A stretch of 41,373 nt of DNA from Gemmatimonadota bacterium (GCA_022340755.1 JAJDNI010000048.1:1-41373); one strand, 5' to 3'; numbered from the stretch's first letter, positions 7,442-16,072 are shown. Numbers and translations are program-made. The notes: generated by a model not told the origin, from the letters alone.

Positions 7442-8875
7442 ATGACAACGCGAAATGGTCTCCGAACGGTCACGGTCTGGGTTCTCGCAGCCGCTCTCGG
7501 AGCATGCGGCGATGGCCTGACCGATTTGAACGTCAACCCCAACGAGCCGGTAAGCGTCGGGGCTGAATTCCTCCTGCCCTCGGCCATCGTCTCAGGGGCC
7601 GAACGTCTCCACGGGTCTAGCTTGAACATGGACATGGTGGGGCTCTGGGTGCAGCACTACGCCGAGCACCGGTACACCATCGAGGACCGCTTCGAGATCA
7701 CGGACGGAGCGGTGAGCAGCCACTGGACCGACCTGTACGCGGGCCCCCTCCGGAACCTCTACGAGGTGGTGGAGAAGGGGAAAGAGACGGACCGAGCCAA
7801 CGTGGTGGCAGTAGGCACCATCCTCCAGAGTTGGCTGTTCCAGGTTGTTACGGACCTCTGGGGAGACGCCGGCTATTCCCGTGCGCTCCTGGGAAGAGAG
7901 AGCCCGCCGGACATGACCGTGGCCTACGACACGCAGGAGTCCATCTATGACGGGCTTCTGGCGGACCTCGAGGCCGCCGCGGCGATGATCTCCCCCACCG
8001 GCCCGAAGATCTCGCAGGGTGATCTCATCTACGAAGGGAACATGGACCGGTGGAGGAAGTTCGCGAACTCCCTCCGTCTCCGCATGGCCATGCGCCTCTC
8101 CGAGGTGGACGCCGCCACCGCTTCGTCGGTGTTCGCATCCGCGCTGAGCGCCGGCGTTTTCACCAGCAGCGCAGACGACGCCATTGTCAGGTTCGTAGAC
8201 AACGGGGTGGACGTGCACCCCATCTTCGGCTACGAGCGGAACCGCGACGACCACTCCATCAGCGCCACGCTGGTGGACACGCTCAAATCTCTGAGCGACC
8301 CACGGTTGCCCATCTACGCCCGGCCCAACCAGGCGGGCGAGTACGTGGGGACCAAGAACGGAGACATGTCCGACCCGCCCCTCACAGAAGTGTCCCGGAT
8401 CGGCACGTACTTCAGCAGTGCCGCCACTCCGGCCGTCATCATGTCCTACGCCGAGGTCCTGTTTCTCGAGGCCGAGGCTGCCGAACGAGGATGGGCGCCG
8501 GGAGACGCGGCGGACCTGTACCGGCAGGGCATCACGACGGCCATGAGCCAGCTCGGCGTGTCGGCGGCGGACATCCAGGCGTACCTGGCCCAGTCCAGGA
8601 TCCAGTACCAGGGCGGTCAGGCCGGGCTGGAGCAGATCTGGCTCCAGAAGTGGTTGGCGCTCTTCGGGAACGGCCCCGAGGCGTACGCCGAGTGGCGCCG
8701 CACGGGAATCCCAAGGCTCCAGGCGGGACCCGACGCGCTGAACGGCGGAGTGATCCCGGTGCGCCTTCCCTACCCCGACCGGGAGCGATCCCTCAACCGT
8801 GAGGCGGTGGAGGCAGCCATCGCCCGTCAGAACGGCGCGACGCTCTCCACGCCCGTCTGGTGGGACGTGCGCTGA
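7442..8875 (+). CDS. SusD/RagB-type nutrient-binding lipoprotein
   Basis: 477 aa if started at ATG 7442, where AGGA (7433-7436) is properly spaced; ATG 7430 is an in-frame alternative without a ribosome binding site. The signal peptide ends in a lipobox LGAC, then GDGLTDLNVNPNEP, the usual opening of the SusD-like_2 subfamily. Helical TPR-like segments follow (FANSLRLRMAMRLSEVD, YAEVLFLEAEAAERGW), and the C-terminus EAYAEWRRTGIPRL is a standard SusD feature. It caps the SusC barrel on the cell surface and captures ligand. It starts about 25 bases after susC stops, so they form one operon; the hairpin 60 bp after its stop may separate it from the enzyme gene. Confidence 0.93.
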   Translation: MTTRNGLRTVTVWVLAAALGACGDGLTDLNVNPNEPVSVGAEFLLPSAIVSGAERLHGSSLNMDMVGLWVQHYAEHRYTIEDRFEITDGAVSSHWTDLYAGPLRNLYEVVEKGKETDRANVVAVGTILQSWLFQVVTDLWGDAGYSRALLGRESPPDMTVAYDTQESIYDGLLADLEAAAAMISPTGPKISQGDLIYEGNMDRWRKFANSLRLRMAMRLSEVDAATASSVFASALSAGVFTSSADDAIVRFVDNGVDVHPIFGYERNRDDHSISATLVDTLKSLSDPRLPIYARPNQAGEYVGTKNGDMSDPPLTEVSRIGTYFSSAATPAVIMSYAEVLFLEAEAAERGWAPGDAADLYRQGITTAMSQLGVSAADIQAYLAQSRIQYQGGQAGLEQIWLQKWLALFGNGPEAYAEWRRTGIPRLQAGPDALNGGVIPVRLPYPDRERSLNREAVEAAIARQNGATLSTPVWWDVR

Positions 8876-8928
8876 CCGAAACAGGCTCTGATCGCATCCA
8901 CTGCTTTCATCCCGGAGTCCCGCGGAAG

Positions 8929-8953
8929 CCCCCTCCCGGGCTCCGGGAGGGGG
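8929..8953 (+). terminator. Strong GC hairpin between susD and the PLP enzyme gene
   Basis: CCCCCTCCCG at 8929-8938 pairs perfectly with CGGGAGGGGG at 8944-8953 around a 5-base loop. No T-run follows, so it is not a textbook intrinsic terminator. It may instead act as a partial terminator or a 3' stabiliser that keeps susCD mRNA more abundant than the downstream enzyme message. It ends 54 bp before the enzyme start codon. Confidence 0.5.
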
Positions 8954-9007
8954 CGGTGGCTCCCACGGCCGCGACGAAGAACGGTTGATCGGAAGGATGC
9001 TGACACC

Positions 9008-10117
9008 ATGGAGCCGCACAGTTTCCACGACCTCGAGACGCCGGCCGCCCTGGTCGACGTAGAACGTTTGCAGGCCAACCTCGCGTCCGCCGGGGCGTAC
9101 TGCAGGCGGTGGGGCCTCCACTACCGGCCTCATGCGAAGAGTCACAAGTCCTCGGAGCTCGCCCTCAAGCAGGTGGAGGCCGGGGCCGTGGGGGTAGCTG
9201 TGGCGACCCCGCGGGAGGCGGAGGTGATGGCGGGCGTGGTCGACGACGTCCTGGTGGCCTACCCCCTCTTTGGCGGGACCAAGCTCGCCAGGCTCCTGGC
9301 AGTGCCCGACGGCGTCAGGCTCTCCGTGGCGCTGGACTCGACCGAAGCCCTATCGTGCCTGGCGGCGGCGGCGCGCGGGTCCGCCCGTGAGGTCGGGGTG
9401 CTCGTCGAGATCGACGTCGGGCTGAGGCGCGTCGGGCTCCAGACCATCGACCAGACGCTTCGCCTTGCCGCGGAGGCCGCGCGGACACGGGGGGTCCACT
9501 ACCGGGGGATCGCGTTCTACCCCGGGCACATTCGTGTGCCCGTTGCCGAACAGACCGCAGCGATTCAGGCACTGTCCCAGCGTCTCGAGCACTACCTCGA
9601 GGCCCTTGCTGCGGCCGGGCTCGAACCGGAGATCGTGAGTGGCGGATCCACCCCGACCCTTCCCCGCTCCCACGAGATCGAAGGAATGACCGAGATACGC
9701 GCCGGCACGGCGATCTTCAACGACCGGACGACGGCGCTTCTCGGGGCATGCGCCTGGACGGAATGCGCGTACAGCGTGCTGGCGACCGTGGTGAGCACGT
9801 CGGTGCCCGGTCAGGCCGTGGTGGACGCCGGCTCCAAGGCCCTCGCAAAGGAGGAGATCAGGGCGTCGTTCCAGGACCCCGGCTCCGCATCGGGCTTTGC
9901 GTGCGTCCTCGACCGTCCGGATCTTCGGGTGACGGCTCTGTCCGAGGAGCACGGGGTCATCGACCTGAAGGGGTCGGACTGGCGGCCCCGGCCGGGCGAT
10001 CTGGTGCGCGTCGTGCCGAACCACGTCTGCGTCTCGGTGAACCTGTTCGAGAAGCTCTGGCAACTCCGTGGTGACCGGGTCGTCGGACAGTGGCGCGTGG
10101 AAGCCCGGGGCCGGTAG
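9008..10117 (+). CDS. D-threonine aldolase / D-serine dehydratase-like PLP enzyme
   Basis: 369 aa, PLP fold-type III (alanine-racemase-like barrel plus beta domain). LETPAALVDVERLQANL opens the barrel; RPHAKSHK carries the Schiff-base Lys44. The C-terminal PNHVC motif supplies His339 and Cys341, matching the HxC metal site of D-serine dehydratase and metal-dependent D-threonine aldolase, and EEHG lies in front of it. The family cleaves D-3-hydroxyamino acids to glycine plus aldehyde, or deaminates D-serine. The two activities cannot be told apart by eye. GGAAGG (8991-8996) is 11 bases upstream of the ATG. Following GntR-susC-susD, it suggests that the imported ligand yields a D- or beta-hydroxy amino acid. 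Confidence 0.85.
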   Translation: MEPHSFHDLETPAALVDVERLQANLASAGAYCRRWGLHYRPHAKSHKSSELALKQVEAGAVGVAVATPREAEVMAGVVDDVLVAYPLFGGTKLARLLAVPDGVRLSVALDSTEALSCLAAAARGSAREVGVLVEIDVGLRRVGLQTIDQTLRLAAEAARTRGVHYRGIAFYPGHIRVPVAEQTAAIQALSQRLEHYLEALAAAGLEPEIVSGGSTPTLPRSHEIEGMTEIRAGTAIFNDRTTALLGACAWTECAYSVLATVVSTSVPGQAVVDAGSKALAKEEIRASFQDPGSASGFACVLDRPDLRVTALSEEHGVIDLKGSDWRPRPGDLVRVVPNHVCVSVNLFEKLWQLRGDRVVGQWRVEARGR

Positions 10118-10146
10118 GGACGCGGTACGCACCCAGATCGAGCCGA

Positions 10147-10185
10147 CGACGCCCCCCGGGATCTGGCGTCGCGCGCCGTGCGCGC
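10147..10185. terminator. Paired hairpins in a convergent intergenic gap
   Basis: CGACGCC (10147-10153) pairs with GGCGTCG (10165-10171), and GCGCGC (10171-10176) pairs with GCGCGC (10180-10185) around a 3-base loop. They overlap at one base, so they could be alternative structures. They lie between two converging genes (PLP enzyme and TPR protein), where terminators for both strands are expected. No T-run follows on either strand. Confidence 0.4.
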
Positions 10186-10210
10186 TACCTCGTGTGGTGT
10201 CCCGGATCTC

Positions 10211-12034
10211 CTACCCCAGCACAGATACCTTGAACCGGATCGTGGACAGCTGAGCCGCAGATGTGCCGGTCTGTTCACGGAACCTTTGCCAGCGTGGATC
10301 GTCACGGATCGGGGCGAAGAACGGTTGAGGGAACTGCTGCGTCAGACCGTCCTCGTTCTGAGCCACCGCCCGATCCAACCATTCGAAGGCCGCATCGGCG
10401 TCACCGATCCAGGCGTAGACGTGGGCCACCTCCGAGGGCCACTGCTCGCCCCAGTTCGTTTTCAACTCTTCGAACGCTTCCTCGAACTCCGCCTGTCTGC
10501 CCAGGGCGTGAAAGGCCAGCGCCTCGCCCTTGATCAGATACTCTTCGTCCCCTTCCTCCTTCTGGAAGGCGAGGAGAGCGGCCTCGGGGTCGCCCTTCAT
10601 GAGGAGCGCCATGCCGATGTTGTAATGCGCTCCGATGAACGCTGGACTGAGACTCAGCGCGGTGCGCAGAGAGGCGATCGCGTCGTCCAGCCGTCCGGCC
10701 CAGAGGTAGTTGATCCCCAGGCGAGCGTGTCCGGTGGGGGTCAAAGGGTCCCGGTTGATGGCGAGTTCCTGAAGCGCCACGGCCTCGTCCAGACGATCGA
10801 GGTACCGGGCCAGAACGGCCGCATCATTGATGATGTCGGGGTTCCCCGGCTCCAGTTCCAGTGCGCGCTCAAAATGCCGGGCCGCAGAAGCCAGGTCGTT
10901 GTCGTAATCCTGGGCGATCCCGCCGAGGACGGCGTGCGCCAAGCCATCCTCGGGATCGATCTCCAGCGCCCGGTTGGCCGCTGCCCGCGCCAACGCGAAG
11001 CCTCCTTCGATAGGCCCCAGGCCGTTCTTCGCCTGGCTGGAGTAGTTGGCGGCGAGACCAGCCCAGGCCGCAGCGTAGCCCGGCTCGTCCGCGAGCACCC
11101 GCTCGAGCAATGCGTTGGATTGCTCCAGACTCTCGGCCGTGCGCCGGAGGCCCAGATGGCGGGCCCGCAGGTAGAGCGCATAGGCCTCTGGATCGGTCTC
11201 CCGGACCCTCGGTGCATCCGGGAGCAGCCTCACCGCCAATTGCTCCGCAACATCGACGGCGATCTCGTCCTGGATGACGAAGATATCGTCGAGCGTGCGG
11301 TCCCACCTCTCGGACCAAACCTGATAGCCGTCCTCAGCCCGAATCAGCTGCGCTGTAATACGCACCTGCTTGCCGACCTTCTGCACCGAGCCTTGAAGGA
11401 TGTGGGCCACCTTCAGCCGCTCGGCGATCTGAGGGATCTCCACGTTCTTGTCCTTGAACGAGAACGAAGAGGTCCGAGCGGCGACCCGCAACTCGGGGAT
11501 CTTGGCCAGCAGGTTCAGGAGCTCCTCGGAAATACCGTCGGAAAAGAACTCTTGCTCCGGATCGGAACTCATATTGACGAAGGGCAAAACCGCAATGGAG
11601 GGCAACGATCCTTCGATTGCACCGGGGCCGGCCGGGGTTCCGGTCACGGTTACCGATTGCCGCCCCACGTACCACGCCCCGGCCAAGAAGATGGTCATTC
11701 CCCCGAGAGCAAGCAGACCGGACGGCCAGCGCTTGGAGGCTGGGGCCTTGAGAATCGCGGACAGTTCTCCCGGGGTCGGTTCGGTGGTGCGCCTCAAGCC
11801 GCCCGGCGTAAACTCGAACACCCACTCCAGGAACATGGCCACAGGAGCACCGAGAAGGAGAAGAAGCGCCACCCCCCGCGTCACCGAGTCAGAGAGCCCC
11901 AGGACGGGCACAAGGAGGTCGACAGCCTGGAGCACGGCGAAGGCAACGGCGCCATAGAACGCCATTACACGAAATACCCGGCGGCGCTTCAATTCCGCAA
12001 AGAAACGCCGGTACCTTGGAAGTTGGTCACCCAT
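10211..12034 (-). CDS. Membrane-anchored TolB-like/TPR protein
   Basis: 607 aa. The N-terminus is basic (YRRFFAELKRRRVFR), followed by three hydrophobic segments at about 21-45, 52-72 and 105-125. Residues about 145-270 form a TolB-N/FlgO-like domain (SIAVLPFVNMSSDPEQEFFS, then LLAKIPELRVAARTSSFSFK), and residues 290-590 are a chain of TPR-type helix pairs (EIDPEDGLAHAVLGGIAQDY and similar). In related bacteria this TolB-like/TPR module is often joined to Ser/Thr kinase or adenylate cyclase domains; here the front is only a membrane anchor. It is likely a scaffold at the inner membrane; its partner is unknown. It is monocistronic and converges on the PLP gene. Confidence 0.85.
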   Translation of the reverse strand: MGDQLPRYRRFFAELKRRRVFRVMAFYGAVAFAVLQAVDLLVPVLGLSDSVTRGVALLLLLGAPVAMFLEWVFEFTPGGLRRTTEPTPGELSAILKAPASKRWPSGLLALGGMTIFLAGAWYVGRQSVTVTGTPAGPGAIEGSLPSIAVLPFVNMSSDPEQEFFSDGISEELLNLLAKIPELRVAARTSSFSFKDKNVEIPQIAERLKVAHILQGSVQKVGKQVRITAQLIRAEDGYQVWSERWDRTLDDIFVIQDEIAVDVAEQLAVRLLPDAPRVRETDPEAYALYLRARHLGLRRTAESLEQSNALLERVLADEPGYAAAWAGLAANYSSQAKNGLGPIEGGFALARAAANRALEIDPEDGLAHAVLGGIAQDYDNDLASAARHFERALELEPGNPDIINDAAVLARYLDRLDEAVALQELAINRDPLTPTGHARLGINYLWAGRLDDAIASLRTALSLSPAFIGAHYNIGMALLMKGDPEAALLAFQKEEGDEEYLIKGEALAFHALGRQAEFEEAFEELKTNWGEQWPSEVAHVYAWIGDADAAFEWLDRAVAQNEDGLTQQFPQPFFAPIRDDPRWQRFREQTGTSAAQLSTIRFKVSVLG

Positions 12035-12251
12035 GTGGTGGAAGATCGCGGTTGCCAGGGGCAGCGAGAAGAGGCACCAAATGACGGCTCAACTCTCGAG
12101 CTCGCCGGCCTGAGGGATCCACCACGGCCGGGCTGAGCTCGATGATCTTGTCTCGCTGCAGCCCGGCCCAGAAGAGCCGGTCGCGATTCTTCGGCTCACG
12201 CATGGCTGCCCGCTCTCACCGAGCCTTGAAGGAACAAATGAACTCGGGGCT

Positions 12252-12274
12252 GATGAGGTTCTCGCTACCCACGG
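12252..12274. repeat. 23-bp direct repeat, copy 1 (3' side of ligase gene)
   Basis: GATGAGGTTCTCGCT-A-CCCACGG. It matches copy 2 at 13585-13607 in 22 of 23 positions in the same orientation. The ligase stop codon (12265-12267, read on the minus strand) lies inside this copy. Similarity does not extend past the repeat on either side. Confidence 0.75.
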
Positions 12275-13416
12275 TGCGCTGACTCTGTCAGCCTGGATAC
12301 TCCCAGCACGTCGGCCTCGAATTCGTCGGCCAGCGCGAGGGTGACCGCGTCGAAGTCCTGGGTGCGCTCGAAGACTCGCCTTTGCCGCACGGCGCTGGTG
12401 GGCGCACCGTCGACAAACCGACGCAGGTCGGGCAGGTAGGACGCGCTCCCCGTGAAGTACCCGCCGGACTCGAGCTCGTCGAGCGTAGTGCCGAGCCAGG
12501 CGCGGCACCCCACGGTCGTCCCGTCGTCGCCGGTGACCAGGTCTGCCTCCATGCCATGCCGCGAGGCCCGCCACTTGTTCTCCCGGATGCGCCACGCCGG
12601 CGGGAACGAACGCCCGTCGCCGGCCTCGATGCGGGCGCCGGCTCGTCGCGCCAACGCTTGAGAGAGGGCGACGACAGCGCACGTCTCGCGAATCGTGGGA
12701 AGGCCGTCGCATACGCGGATCTCGAGCGTCCCGAACCGGGGGCTCGGACGGATGTCCCACCAGAGGTCCTTCATGGACGTGATCGCACCGGACCGCATCA
12801 GCGCGTCCACGAGGGTGCTGAACTCCGACCAGTCGGCTACGAGTGCAGGCGTACCACCGGTGGGCATGGCCTCGAACGCGGTGATGCGGGAGGACGCGAG
12901 TCCGGTCGCTTCGCCCTGCGAGAAAGGCGAGCTCGTCGAGATTGCGAGCAGGAGGCCGAGGTCGTGGAGCAACTCGTTCTGAACCGCGATGCACGTCTCG
13001 GGATCAGGCATGCCTATATGTACATGAAGGCCGAAGATGAGCAGTTTCCGCGCAATCCACTGGTTGCGTTCGACCAGCCCATAGTAGCGCTCGGCAGGGA
13101 ATACCTGGCGATCCTGATACCGCGCCGTGGGATGCGTTCCGGAGCTGATGAACCGGACGCCCAGCTCGCGAGACCGCGCAAGCAACGGCACAGCCGTGGC
13201 CCGGAGGCAGCGCTCCGCGTCGGCGGCGGTCTGACAGACGGTCGTGTTCAGCTCGAGCATGGATTGGAACAGCTCTGCACGCACTCGCTGCGGACCTGTC
13301 CAGCCATCGAGGAACTGCTCGGCCCTGGCCGACAACTCTCCCGAATCGCGGTCTATGACCTGCAGCTCCATCTCCACGCCGAGCGTGAAGGGCCCCGACT
13401 TCGCGAATTCGAGCAT
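12265..13416 (-). CDS. YbdK-type carboxylate-amine ligase (glutamate-cysteine ligase 2 family)
   Basis: 383 aa from ATG 13416 (MLEFAKSGPFTLGVEMELQV). The GVEMELQ strand carries acidic metal ligands of the GCS2 fold. RAELFQSMLELNT, SSGTHP, LLIFGLHVHIGMPD, ISTSSPFSQGEATG and SRITAFEAMPTGG are characteristic, in order, of the YbdK/carboxylate-amine ligase family, which joins an amine to a carboxylate with ATP. The frame stays open to 13644, but the additional 76 residues are low-complexity, contain repeat copy 2 and do not resemble the family, whose members begin just before the GVE strand. No strong ribosome binding site precedes 13416. Glutathione-type thiol synthesis is possible but unproven, since most YbdK proteins lack a defined substrate. 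Confidence 0.82.
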   Translation of the reverse strand: MLEFAKSGPFTLGVEMELQVIDRDSGELSARAEQFLDGWTGPQRVRAELFQSMLELNTTVCQTAADAERCLRATAVPLLARSRELGVRFISSGTHPTARYQDRQVFPAERYYGLVERNQWIARKLLIFGLHVHIGMPDPETCIAVQNELLHDLGLLLAISTSSPFSQGEATGLASSRITAFEAMPTGGTPALVADWSEFSTLVDALMRSGAITSMKDLWWDIRPSPRFGTLEIRVCDGLPTIRETCAVVALSQALARRAGARIEAGDGRSFPPAWRIRENKWRASRHGMEADLVTGDDGTTVGCRAWLGTTLDELESGGYFTGSASYLPDLRRFVDGAPTSAVRQRRVFERTQDFDAVTLALADEFEADVLGVSRLTESAHRG

Positions 13417-13584
13417 GGCTCGTCTCGACCGGGGATCACGACGCATACGGTGCGCGACCGCACCGTCTGGAATATCACCTGAAGTGACGCGGGCAGGGAC
13501 TGTCGACCCGGGGAAGCCTCGTCGCCCGCCGCCTGAGACAGGTCGGCATCCCCCCGAGGTGAAGGAGGGCGCAGCCTTCGACTC

Positions 13585-13607
13585 GATGAGGTTCTCGCTT
13601 CCCACGG
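13585..13607. repeat. 23-bp direct repeat, copy 2 (5' side of ligase gene)
   Basis: GATGAGGTTCTCGCT-T-CCCACGG, the partner of 12252-12274 with a single difference. It lies about 170 bp upstream of the preferred ligase start and about 60 bp before the divergent 66-aa gene. See the finding on the flanked ligase gene. Confidence 0.75.
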
Positions 13608-13665
13608 GTTCCCCCTGTTTCGTGTCACGATAGCCGCCGCCCATCGCGAGCCGCTAGATTGGATC

Positions 13666-13866
13666 ATGAAGCTCTCCTGCGCCGAAGAGATCGCCGTTCG
13701 CCGGGCCGTCGTGGCCTACCGCGCCATGCAGGAGAAGTCGCGCAAGGGAGTGTTCCTGGGCGTCACGGCGGATCAGATCCTGCAGGAGTTGGATCCCACA
13801 CCGATTCGATGGGTCGCGCTGGCCTCCTTGGTCGTCGCGCGAGCGGAGGGCGAGTTCATTCCCTGA
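13666..13866 (+). CDS. Small hypothetical protein, 66 aa
   Basis: Begins MKLSCAEEIAVRRAVVAYRA; predicted to be mostly helical, with the segment TADQILQELDPTPIRWVALA and a short C-terminus EGEFIP. There is no signal peptide or transmembrane helix. It is divergent from the ligase gene and its stop is one base from the end of the convergent helicase gene. No strong ribosome binding site is visible (TTGGATC before the ATG). I do not recognise the family. Normal composition and the snug fit between neighbours favour a real gene. Confidence 0.5.
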   Translation: MKLSCAEEIAVRRAVVAYRAMQEKSRKGVFLGVTADQILQELDPTPIRWVALASLVVARAEGEFIP

Positions 13867-13867
13867 A

Positions 13868-15304
13868 CTACCAGCGACCACCGCCGCGGAACTGTCGCCG
13901 ACGAGGGCCGGCACGGCCCTCGCTCTCCGGGCCGCTGGACGACGTGGCTGGAGCCTTCCCGGCCGCTCGCGCCCGCTGGGCGGCCTTCTGCGCGCGGATC
14001 GCGGCGATGCGATCGCCGCGTGGAACCTCCAGCGGCGCCTCCTCTCCCGTTGCAGCGTAGGCGAAGCCGACCAGCCGCTTTCGTGGAATCTTCGCGGACA
14101 CGACGCGCTCGATCCGATTGAGGTCCGATTCCTCTTCGGGTGCCACCAGCGTGATGGCCTCCCCGGTGGAGCCGGCTCGTGCGGTGCGCCCGACACGGTG
14201 GATGTAGTCCTCGGGTGCATTGGGGAGGTCGAAGTTCACGACGTGGCCGAGCGACTCCACGTCGATGCCGCGAGCCGCGATGTCGGTGGCCACGAGCACG
14301 CGGAACTCCCCGGCCTTGAAGCCGGCCAGTGCGCGCGTCCGTTGTGCCTGAGATCGGTTCCCGTGGATGCGCTCCGCGGTGATACCGTGCCGGTTGAGCA
14401 GCTTGGTGAGGCGGTCCGCACGGTGCTTCGTGCGCGTGAAGACCAGCGCGTCCTCCATGTGTCCCTTGCCCAGCAGCTCCACCAGGAGCTGACCCTTCAG
14501 TGTGGAAGGCACCGGATAGACGGACTGGCTCACTCCGGCGGCCGGCATCGCCTTTCGCTGGAGCGCGATACGGACGGGGGAACGAAGGATTCTGCGCGTC
14601 AGAGCCTCGATGGGGGAAGGCATCGTGGCGCTGAAGAAGAAGGTCTGCCGTGGCGTCGGAACGTGGGCCAGGATCCGTTCGATGTCGGGCAGGAAGCCCA
14701 TGTCGAGCATCCGGTCCGCCTCGTCCAGGACCAGGAACTCGAGGCCGGTGAGAGGTGCCTGACCGCCGCGGAAGTGATCGAGCAGCCGCCCCGGGGTGGC
14801 AACCACCACATCGACGCCCTGACGGAACGCCTGCTCCTGGGGCCCCATCCCGACGCCACCGTGCACGGCGGCAGCGCGGACGGACGTGTGGCGTGCAAGC
14901 GCCCTGAGATCGGCGACGATCTGCAGGGCCAGCTCGCGGGTGGGAGCCAGCACCAGGGCGCGCGTGGTCCCCCGTGGTCGCGGCACGAGATTGTGGAGGA
15001 TGGGAAGCAGGAACGCGGCGGTCTTGCCGCTCCCGGTGGCCGCACAGGCGAGGAGATCCCCACCCGCGAGAGCCGCGGGGATGGCCTGCGACTGGATGCG
15101 GGTCGGTACGTCGAAGCCCAGATCAGCGGCGCCACGAAGCAGCGCCGGGTGGAGGGCGAGGGCAGAGAACGTCAAAGGTTGTCGATCCTGAAGAGGGCTG
15201 CTCAGCCTTGCCGGCCGGCGAATCCGGCGGGGTGGGATGTGCAGGGCTGCGAGCCGGGGAAAAGGCCGTCGGAGCGAAAGTCCGAGGCGGGTCGCAGCAG
15301 ACAA
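13868..15304 (-). CDS. DEAD-box ATP-dependent RNA helicase, RhlE-like
   Basis: 478 aa as drawn. Motifs in order: Q-motif (F46 to Q73), Walker A ATGSGKT (89-95), PTRELALQ (121-128), TPGR (170-173), DEAD (194-197), SAT (225-227), VFTRTK, VATDIAARGIDV, and HRVGRTAR. Residues from about 430 are an Ala/Arg/Gly-rich tail ending RRRQFRGGGRW, the usual RNA-binding extension. It unwinds RNA duplexes in ribosome assembly, mRNA decay or cold adaptation. The first 43 residues are an Arg/Pro-rich stretch not seen in RhlE proteins; TTG at 15175 (LTFSALALHPALL) is a likelier start by family comparison. A methyltransferase gene lies immediately upstream on the same strand. Confidence 0.92.
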   Translation of the reverse strand: MSAATRLGLSLRRPFPRLAALHIPPRRIRRPARLSSPLQDRQPLTFSALALHPALLRGAADLGFDVPTRIQSQAIPAALAGGDLLACAATGSGKTAAFLLPILHNLVPRPRGTTRALVLAPTRELALQIVADLRALARHTSVRAAAVHGGVGMGPQEQAFRQGVDVVVATPGRLLDHFRGGQAPLTGLEFLVLDEADRMLDMGFLPDIERILAHVPTPRQTFFFSATMPSPIEALTRRILRSPVRIALQRKAMPAAGVSQSVYPVPSTLKGQLLVELLGKGHMEDALVFTRTKHRADRLTKLLNRHGITAERIHGNRSQAQRTRALAGFKAGEFRVLVATDIAARGIDVESLGHVVNFDLPNAPEDYIHRVGRTARAGSTGEAITLVAPEEESDLNRIERVVSAKIPRKRLVGFAYAATGEEAPLEVPRGDRIAAIRAQKAAQRARAAGKAPATSSSGPESEGRAGPRRRQFRGGGRW

Positions 15305-15328
15305 GCTAGCGGGAATCCATCCGGGGCG

Positions 15329-16072
15329 TCAGGGGGCGAGGTGTCCAGGGTCCCCTGCATGTGGCCAGGTGCGCTCGATCCGGCCTCGATGCATCAGGCG
15401 CAACTCTCCTGAGCAAAGGTGCAGCAAGAGACGGCCATCGGGAGCCCCGTGATCGTGAAACAAGTCGAGCATCATCGCCTCCTCTCCGCCCCATGGATAG
15501 CCGTACACGAGATCGAACGTGTCCAAGGGCATGCCCAGCCTCTGGTATCCGGAAGTCCCTTCGCCGATGGTGCCGAGGCGCCCGTCCCCATCGCGCGGAC
15601 GCCACGCCCAGCCCTGGGGCAGGAAGCTGCCGGCGGCGAAGCGGGCGCCGGATCCGTACCGTACGGTGATCTCCCTGGCCGACTGCACCAGCTGCTCGTC
15701 GATCTCGATGCCATAGGCCTCGTAGCCGAGCAGGTCGGCCATGATCGTGATGATCCCCATGGCCGAGCCCAACTCGAGGAAGCGTAGCCCCGGGCGCCGG
15801 AGCTCGTAGAGCACGGCCAGGACCCGGTCGTACTCCGCAGGCACGAAGGGATGCCATCGGTGATGCCGGACCTCCCGGTCGAAGCGTGCCCACATCTCCC
15901 ACCCCTCCTCGCCCAACTGGGTGAGCGGCGCGTGGAGCTTCGGATCGGGCGGGCGCTGGGAGATGGGGATCAACGGGTGGTCAGGGGGTTCAATGGCGAA
16001 ATCGACCACCACCGGCCCCGTCCGAGGAGGGACGTGAGGGGCAGCGGCAGACGAGGGAATTGACGTCCCCAC
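15329..16072 (-). CDS. Class I SAM-dependent methyltransferase
   Basis: 247 aa from a GTG at 16072. Motif I is FLELGSAMGIITIMADLLG (about residues 98-116), followed by the acidic ribose-binding motif YGIEIDEQLV, and a catalytic-domain strand FDLVYGYPWGGEEAMML where the usual D/N-PPY-like position reads YPWG. A PHAG-type class I Rossmann fold is clear, but the substrate is not. The first 75 residues are Pro-rich, then helical (WARFDREVRHHRWHPFVPAEYD). It ends 24 bases before the helicase gene starts, so co-transcription with an RNA helicase is possible and would fit RNA or ribosomal methylation; that is only inference. Confidence 0.8.
   Translation of the reverse strand: MGTSIPSSAAAPHVPPRTGPVVVDFAIEPPDHPLIPISQRPPDPKLHAPLTQLGEEGWEMWARFDREVRHHRWHPFVPAEYDRVLAVLYELRRPGLRFLELGSAMGIITIMADLLGYEAYGIEIDEQLVQSAREITVRYGSGARFAAGSFLPQGWAWRPRDGDGRLGTIGEGTSGYQRLGMPLDTFDLVYGYPWGGEEAMMLDLFHDHGAPDGRLLLHLCSGELRLMHRGRIERTWPHAGDPGHLAP

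Noticed and set aside
10178-12136. 652-codon plus-strand open frame
   Set aside because: Exact antisense of the TolB-like/TPR gene; composition and lack of domains mark it as a high-GC shadow.
12027-12203. 58-aa minus-strand frame (MREPKNRDRLFWAGLQRDKI...) as a transposase remnant or gene
   Set aside because: RDRLFW resembles part of some integrase-type transposases, but nothing else does, there is no clear ribosome binding site, and it runs eight bases into the TPR gene start.
13417-13644. N-terminal extension of the carboxylate-amine ligase
   Set aside because: Open in frame, but low-complexity, containing a direct-repeat copy and unlike the family, whose members start close to the GVE strand.
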